A stretch of 64,000 nucleotides of DNA from Apostichopus japonicus. Lineage: Eukaryota > Echinodermata > Holothuroidea > Aspidochirotida > Stichopodidae. The translations under genes and the position numbers were made by a program. The DNA is taken from assembly GCF_037975245.1 (NCBI RefSeq), contig NC_092570.1, forward strand, positions 17,711,918 to 17,775,917, read 5' to 3'. Numbering within the stretch: the first letter of the stretch is position 1; each line of letters opens with the position of its first letter. Shown piece by piece: positions 58,451-64,000 of this stretch. Below the pieces are notes generated by a model. It was not told the origin of the DNA, did not search any database, and was given only the letters and a program-made list of their open reading frames with translations.

Positions 58451-61400
58451 TACAAGTTAATTGCAATCAACTGAACAAGTACAGAGATGAGTCTAAATAG
58501 ATAACTCTTTATATGATCAATACCTTGAATGTAGTGTTAGTGTACATGCTAGATTATCTACTTTGCATTGCTATGGAGTAATATCTTTGGAAAAGGCCAA
58601 AAGGGCAAAGACAATGTACTTATTGTACATCATTCAATCCCCCCATCCTCCCCCCCCCCACACAACATAGTACTACTTATGCAGTATTATCCACACAGAG
58701 CAAATCTCTGTGCTCTTTCCATTGCAGATATCTACATCCCAGTCAATTTTGCTTACAATTCTTTCAAAAGTTTGTATTTATCTTGTGTTATCTTTCTAAG
58801 AAAATAACCCTACAACAACAAAACACTGCAAGAATTGTGAACTGATCTTTGTACAACTTTCTACATATATTGATCTCTATTAAATACTAATAGCTTCACA
58901 TTGGCAGCCATGACACTATAGATGTTAATAGTCCTGCTGATTTCTGAGCAAAGGTATTTCCTGCTCCTAGAAGAACCCGACCACCTACATCAATCAACTC
59001 CTCTCGCTAGCAGAGATTGTCCTGGCAATGTCATGGGGAGAGCTTAGGTTGCATCCTTCCTTTAAAGGTCTTAATCTGCCAATACCACAAACCACAACTT
59101 GAATAGGAACACAGGGTAGGAATTGCCATTAATTACCCAACAGTTTCCTTATACTAGGGCTATTCAATACCAACTGTTTCCATTACGATGTAAAAATGTT
59201 TTTGCGCTACTAGTATTTCAGAGGGAAAGTTATTGTGGTGTTTGTTAAGAATAAAGTAGTTTACCTTTGTTTGAACATTCCACTGATCTTGGTTGGATGG
59301 ACCTCTCTTTTGATCTGCTTTTTTACTTCCTTAATATATTATACAAGAAGAAGAAGAATCAGCATTGATTTTGAAGAGTTATTATAGTCAGAGAGAGAAC
59401 TTAAAATCAATAGGCTAGCTCTGCTAGAAGCACAGTGACAGCTGCTAACACTGAGAGTAATTACTATAACATATTACAGGACTTCCTATGAACGATGATG
59501 AAGACTTGAAAGTTACAGTTTGCATTGGGCAGGAAGTTTGCATATAGTATACATGTGACAATGCCATGTGATGTTATCTTCACAGTTCACACATAAATGA
59601 ACGGTACACCTCATCAATCTAATAAAGAGATCATGTGGCTAATAGATAAATATCACTCATGATTCATGACAGAGCTCTTTTTAATGGTAGTCAGTATAGG
59701 CACCAAATTATAGCACGCTATAATTGCTAGAAGTTTTCAAAGAGTACCTTCCTTGAGGTCTTAATTATAATGGTTATTTTAATGGAATGTATTTTTATAC
59801 AGCATTAACAGACCTACCTAACTAGATATTACCATTCATTCAGGTGAATCATTTGGTATGGAGTGACTGACAGGTCTTATAATTAAAAATACAAATCAAT
59901 ACTTCATTAATAATATGATTTGATCTATTCTCATAGACGTACCCCTCTTGAAACATGTTAAGATCCTCATAAAACGATGACACAATCATTCCTGCTTTCC
60001 ATTGTACCCGAGTTTCGTGTACTAAAGCCTGTAATTTTAATAGTAGTTATGACTTGTGGGGACAAACTTGTGAAAGGAAAGTCTGCCAAAATTTGCCATT
60101 CGTCTGTAACAAAATAATATCTAGAACGGAAATCATAATAATACTATCCCTTTCCATTCTACATGTATGTACAGTAGCCAGAATCATGTTCTAGAATGCA
60201 CAGCACGATAACATCCTTGAAGCTTAAAGACAGGGAGTTGCTAAAATAAACAGTTCTTAATTACTTCCCCCAAAGAACTATTATAACAACAACAAGCACA
60301 TACTACTACTGTACCACCTTGAAGGCATTTAACCATCATTGAGATGTATGGAGTTGTCTAATTCAACCCTCCTCAATAATTGGTGAAAAACTGATATAGG
60401 TTCAGCATATTCATGCAAGAAAGTATACTTTTGATCAGTGTTTAGCAACTTTTGGATGCATACATGTATGCTAACATTTGAGACCTGCATCGATCACCTT
60501 TAAATGCGAACACTCTTGACATAATTTCTATGATTTATTCTGTGCAGCCATATCAGAAAACAAAGAATGGACTTTAACAACAGAGATGTGATTTCTCAGT
60601 CATACCTTCTAAAACACCCCCAGGTTTCCCCATCCATCCCCTTGTTACCCCTCTCCCCAAACTAACTGCAATAAATAACTACACAAGTACACAACAATAA
60701 TGACAGTTCACCTCATTCAGAAACTAAACTGTTGAAAAGACAATTCAATAATAGGACCCACCTTTCCTCCATTTGTGACCATTACCTAACCTTTTAAAAC
60801 CTAGATCAATTACAGGTTCAAGCGGGTCGCAAGAGCTGTCAACACAAATTGAATCTCACAGCTGGGTATATTTTTAAGGAATTTCATAAAAAAAACTACA
60901 CACGGTAGCCTTACCCCATGGTTCTGTCAAAATATACCATTTTTTGTTGTTGTTGATTTTGGCAAGGACCAAGACTGCATACATTATGCTGCTGAATGAT
61001 CACTGTGCTAAAACTTTGTAGAACTGCACTTGGTGTAACAAATATTTACTAAGCAGTAGTATTCAATATACTATAAGCATACAATATAACTGCCAAAACT
61101 GATACATACTGTAAGCAGTATAACTGCCCAAACTAATAATATATGTACAAAGATTGTCAATAAACAGCTTTTTTTTTCCATTATGAAGACTCATACTAAT
61201 ATCAGATGGATATCATGCTATCCATCTTTCGTCAGGGTATCATAACGAAACTGTATATTTTTTAATCTCATGGAAAAGACCAATTAAAAAGAGTTTACTT
61301 TTCAGTTTTCATTTTAACAGTATCTGTGATCTGCAAACACCTAGCACAGGAAGTAAATGTTAATCTTCATTTCCTGCTAAAGTCTGAAGGTTTCTAAACA

Positions 61401-61759
61401 ACTAACATCATACAAGTGATGCAGCACTGTGTGTGTGAGCAGTACCTAAGAAGCCCTGGAAATAGACTGTACAATTATTTACAATTTAAGCAACTTTTGT
61501 GGAGAGTACAGAACTGCATTTCAGCATTTAAACTACAGTATTAACGCTACATATTTGCACTGAGTTTGCTACAACTCTAAAGGAAAGATTAGGTACCTAA
61601 AATCATGTCCTATTCCAATCCACCAAGAAATTTGTCCAAATATGTAAGAGTTTGCCAATAAAAAAAACGATTAAACACTACATGGAACTTGTGTGACACA
61701 ACATTTTTCTGTGTGAGATTTAAATTCAGATTAATAGTTTAATAGTTAGGAGTGCTCAA
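58451..61759. other. AT-rich non-coding stretch
   Basis: No gene recognised. A C run lies at 58651-58659 and short AGA and TTG trinucleotide runs near 59346 and 60944. Otherwise featureless by eye. Confidence 0.4.
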
Positions 61760-61875
61760 ATGGTTGTAACCATGACGATATGTAGTTTTAGATTATGAAA
61801 GGGATATCTGTGTTTGAATGGTTGTAACCATGACGATATGTAGTTTTAGATTATGAAAGGGATATCTGTCGTTTG
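61760..61875. repeat. 58-bp tandem duplication
   Basis: ATGGTTGTAACCATGACGAT through GAAAGGGATATCTG is present twice with a period of 58 bp. Within it, GGTTGTAACC is a perfect palindrome. The two copies are nearly identical, so the duplication is recent. Confidence 0.9.
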
Positions 61876-64000
61876 AGTGAATGCTACAGTCAGAATAATA
61901 AACAGGACACTTTACAACTCTCAACTCAAGAGATAAAGTTTTGTAATGTTGGTGAACCATAATCACAATACTGTTACAATTTGCACCAGAGCAAGTCAGT
62001 GACATGGGAGGTTGTGGATTCAACCACTGGACAGCCAAGGCAAGACAGGTTTTCCTCGAGAAGAAATCCACATATTCCCAATTTGAATGGTCCTCCAAAT
62101 TCTTTACAAAATCCAATCTGAAGTGCAAGTATTAAGCCATACAGAGCTTCTCCCACATGTACATGTGGCTGTAATCTGTTTCCCTTAGAACCTGTTTTCT
62201 TTGAAATGGTAGGATTATCAACAATCAGTCTTCACTACAATACATGTTGCTCTTCATACATAAACCACAAGTGTTCACAATGAGTGAATAACCTTTTATC
62301 ACTAAAACCATTCCCTGATTCAGTGCAGTTCAAAGGTCCTTCCTTTACACAGGACTTCTAGTATACACAATGTTTGATTTGAAAGAACAAATATTCTTCA
62401 AGTGAGACTCATGATAATATAGTTAATACTTGTGGTATATACTGTTTGAAAAGCTAAAATAAATAAGATCTAATTAGATACTTTCCTCAGATAACATGGA
62501 TGATGAAAATATGTACATATATCCAGATGCTTCCTTAATCTTTGAGAAGAATGAACATCAGATAGTAAGTAATCAGATATTTTTATCATGACAGCTAGGC
62601 TTGGGCATAGACACTAGAAATAACTATTAGTATTACCATGTGAATAATGCAGAGAACAGATTCAGCAAAGTTTGGAGTCACATTTACACTCGCTAATTAT
62701 CTAATGATTCTGTGTTAAGGAAATAACCTGCAAAGAAAAGATAGCTAGCCTTCCACTAGTTCTGATCTCATAATACTGTAGTAGTGGTACTGACACTGGT
62801 AGCCAACAAATGATACTTGATTGCCTAAGATTTGCATTCTAGTAGACAAAATTGGTAATGGGTCAAGCCTTATTGCCATGAGGCCAAGCCTGGGCTGTTG
62901 ACTCTAACTTGTTTGTTAGTGTTACTGTTAACTTACTGTTTAGTGTTACTGCTAGTTTTAGCCTAAGAACATGAATGGTGGGCACAATGATGATTGCATT
63001 CGTTGCTTTTTTAATTTCATTTAATACTCAGACTAGTCTAACACTCGTCTTGAATGACAAAATAACTAACTTAAATAAAATAGGACATATTACAAACTAC
63101 AAATACATGGGTTTACTAGGCTAATACTAGTCCAATACTGGGCTACGTGTAAAATTAGGCCTAAGTAACGGTTATGATTGAATGTACAACCAAGTTCCTC
63201 CGAGACCCGAGAAAATGTATTCATAATCCTCTTACAATTAAACACACTGGTGTTGCTGGGAATTCTACATTGCTACACTTACCTTAAATTTCGAATCAAG
63301 ACTGAGTTAAGTATCATGTATCTTCCATTTCCACATTCACAAAACAGATATTTTAACTTGAAGCAGGTACACGTCCTTGGCTAGCTGTGTATATTCCGTT
63401 TGTAGTATGATAGAGCAATGGGCCAACTGGTACTACAGTATAAGTACGTTCGTGTACTGTGTTACAGTACAGATTACACGCAGTCAGTATTATGAATGTA
63501 CTCCGGACCACTCATCATAAAGTTATGCAATGTTTACAAGCGTTAGCTTGAAATCGAGGGCGCAATGTTTGTATCGTGGAGGCAAAATTCAAGCGCTATT
63601 TATTGGTAAGGATATGTGAACCGAGACTCACACAATGTTCACCGAGTCTCACACAATATAAAGAAGCTGTATCAATGTTAAATACGTCACCATCGTCTAT
63701 ATATAATTGAATCTATTAGTCATTTCCTTTTTTAACGTAGATTGATATATTTGAAATGTTGGGTCCTGCTATTTTTCGCTACTTAAAATGGCGAATTCTA
63801 GCTTTAAATCATGTCTGATTGGACAGAATGAGTAATCCACAATAAAATTGGCCCAAATCAAAGAAGCAGTGGTGTCTCCAGATATTTGGGAGGGGAGGAG
63901 GAGGGCATAACATGCTGAGAAATATTGGGGAAGGGGACAAGGGGCACAGAAAGTGGGTAATGCAAATGTATGAACTGGATGCAAACTTCCTTTGAAGGGT
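61876..64000. other. Non-coding stretch to the window end
   Basis: No gene recognised. ACCGAGACTCACACAATGTTC is followed by a second copy of CCGAGTCTCACACAAT (63619-63658). The last 100 bp are G-rich (GGGAGGGGAGGAGGAGG). Confidence 0.4.

Overview
The window is AT-rich eukaryotic DNA, almost entirely non-coding by eye. It has no operons or bacterial signals. It is packed with microsatellites, minisatellites, small fold-back elements and a few larger transposons. A DIRS retrotransposon, a TTAA-inserting DNA transposon with THAP and P2X7-tail relics, a tRNA-derived SINE and a LINE tail fit a marine invertebrate. An echinoderm is my guess, but the sequence alone does not prove it. No complete host gene could be recognised. 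Most of the window looks intergenic or intronic.

Layout. 1-10.7 kb: AT-rich DNA with a 20-22 bp minisatellite (1.7-2.3 kb), a fold-back element (3.3 kb), a TTAA-type MITE copy (5.8 kb), a GGTACCTGA array (8.7 kb) and a tRNA-like SINE (9.67 kb). 10.7-13.8 kb: a 61-bp satellite of about 51 units with a higher-order duplication of about 1.4 kb. 16.17-22.30 kb: a complete, GC-rich DIRS-type tyrosine-recombinase retrotransposon on the minus strand. It has uninterrupted gag, RT/RNase H/methyltransferase-like and YR frames, inverted terminal repeats and a perfect internal complementary region. 22.47 kb: a hairpin MITE with TA ends. 29.88-33.80 kb: a 33-bp minisatellite split by a 3.2-kb DNA transposon inserted at a TTAA inside one repeat unit. 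That transposon carries a broken THAP zinc-finger gene on one strand and a broken gene for a P2X7-type C-terminal domain on the other. 34-64 kb: long AT-rich stretches with scattered small repeats, a complete TTAA MITE (42.4 kb), a 5'-truncated LINE (51.3-51.8 kb), another TTAA-flanked candidate (54.3-55.0 kb) and many runs of 9-16 G or C.

How it works together. The DIRS element is the one system here that looks potentially functional. Gag would package the RNA, and RT/RNase H would copy it. The internal complementary region would template closure of a circle whose right-left junction matches it base for base. The YR would then integrate the circle at an ATT shared by both ends. Its leader (sense strand) has three stem-loop-bearing repeats and an A19 tract two bases before the gag ATG. 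The 3.2-kb TTAA element is a decayed passenger. Its insertion site can be read exactly because it landed in a tandem repeat.
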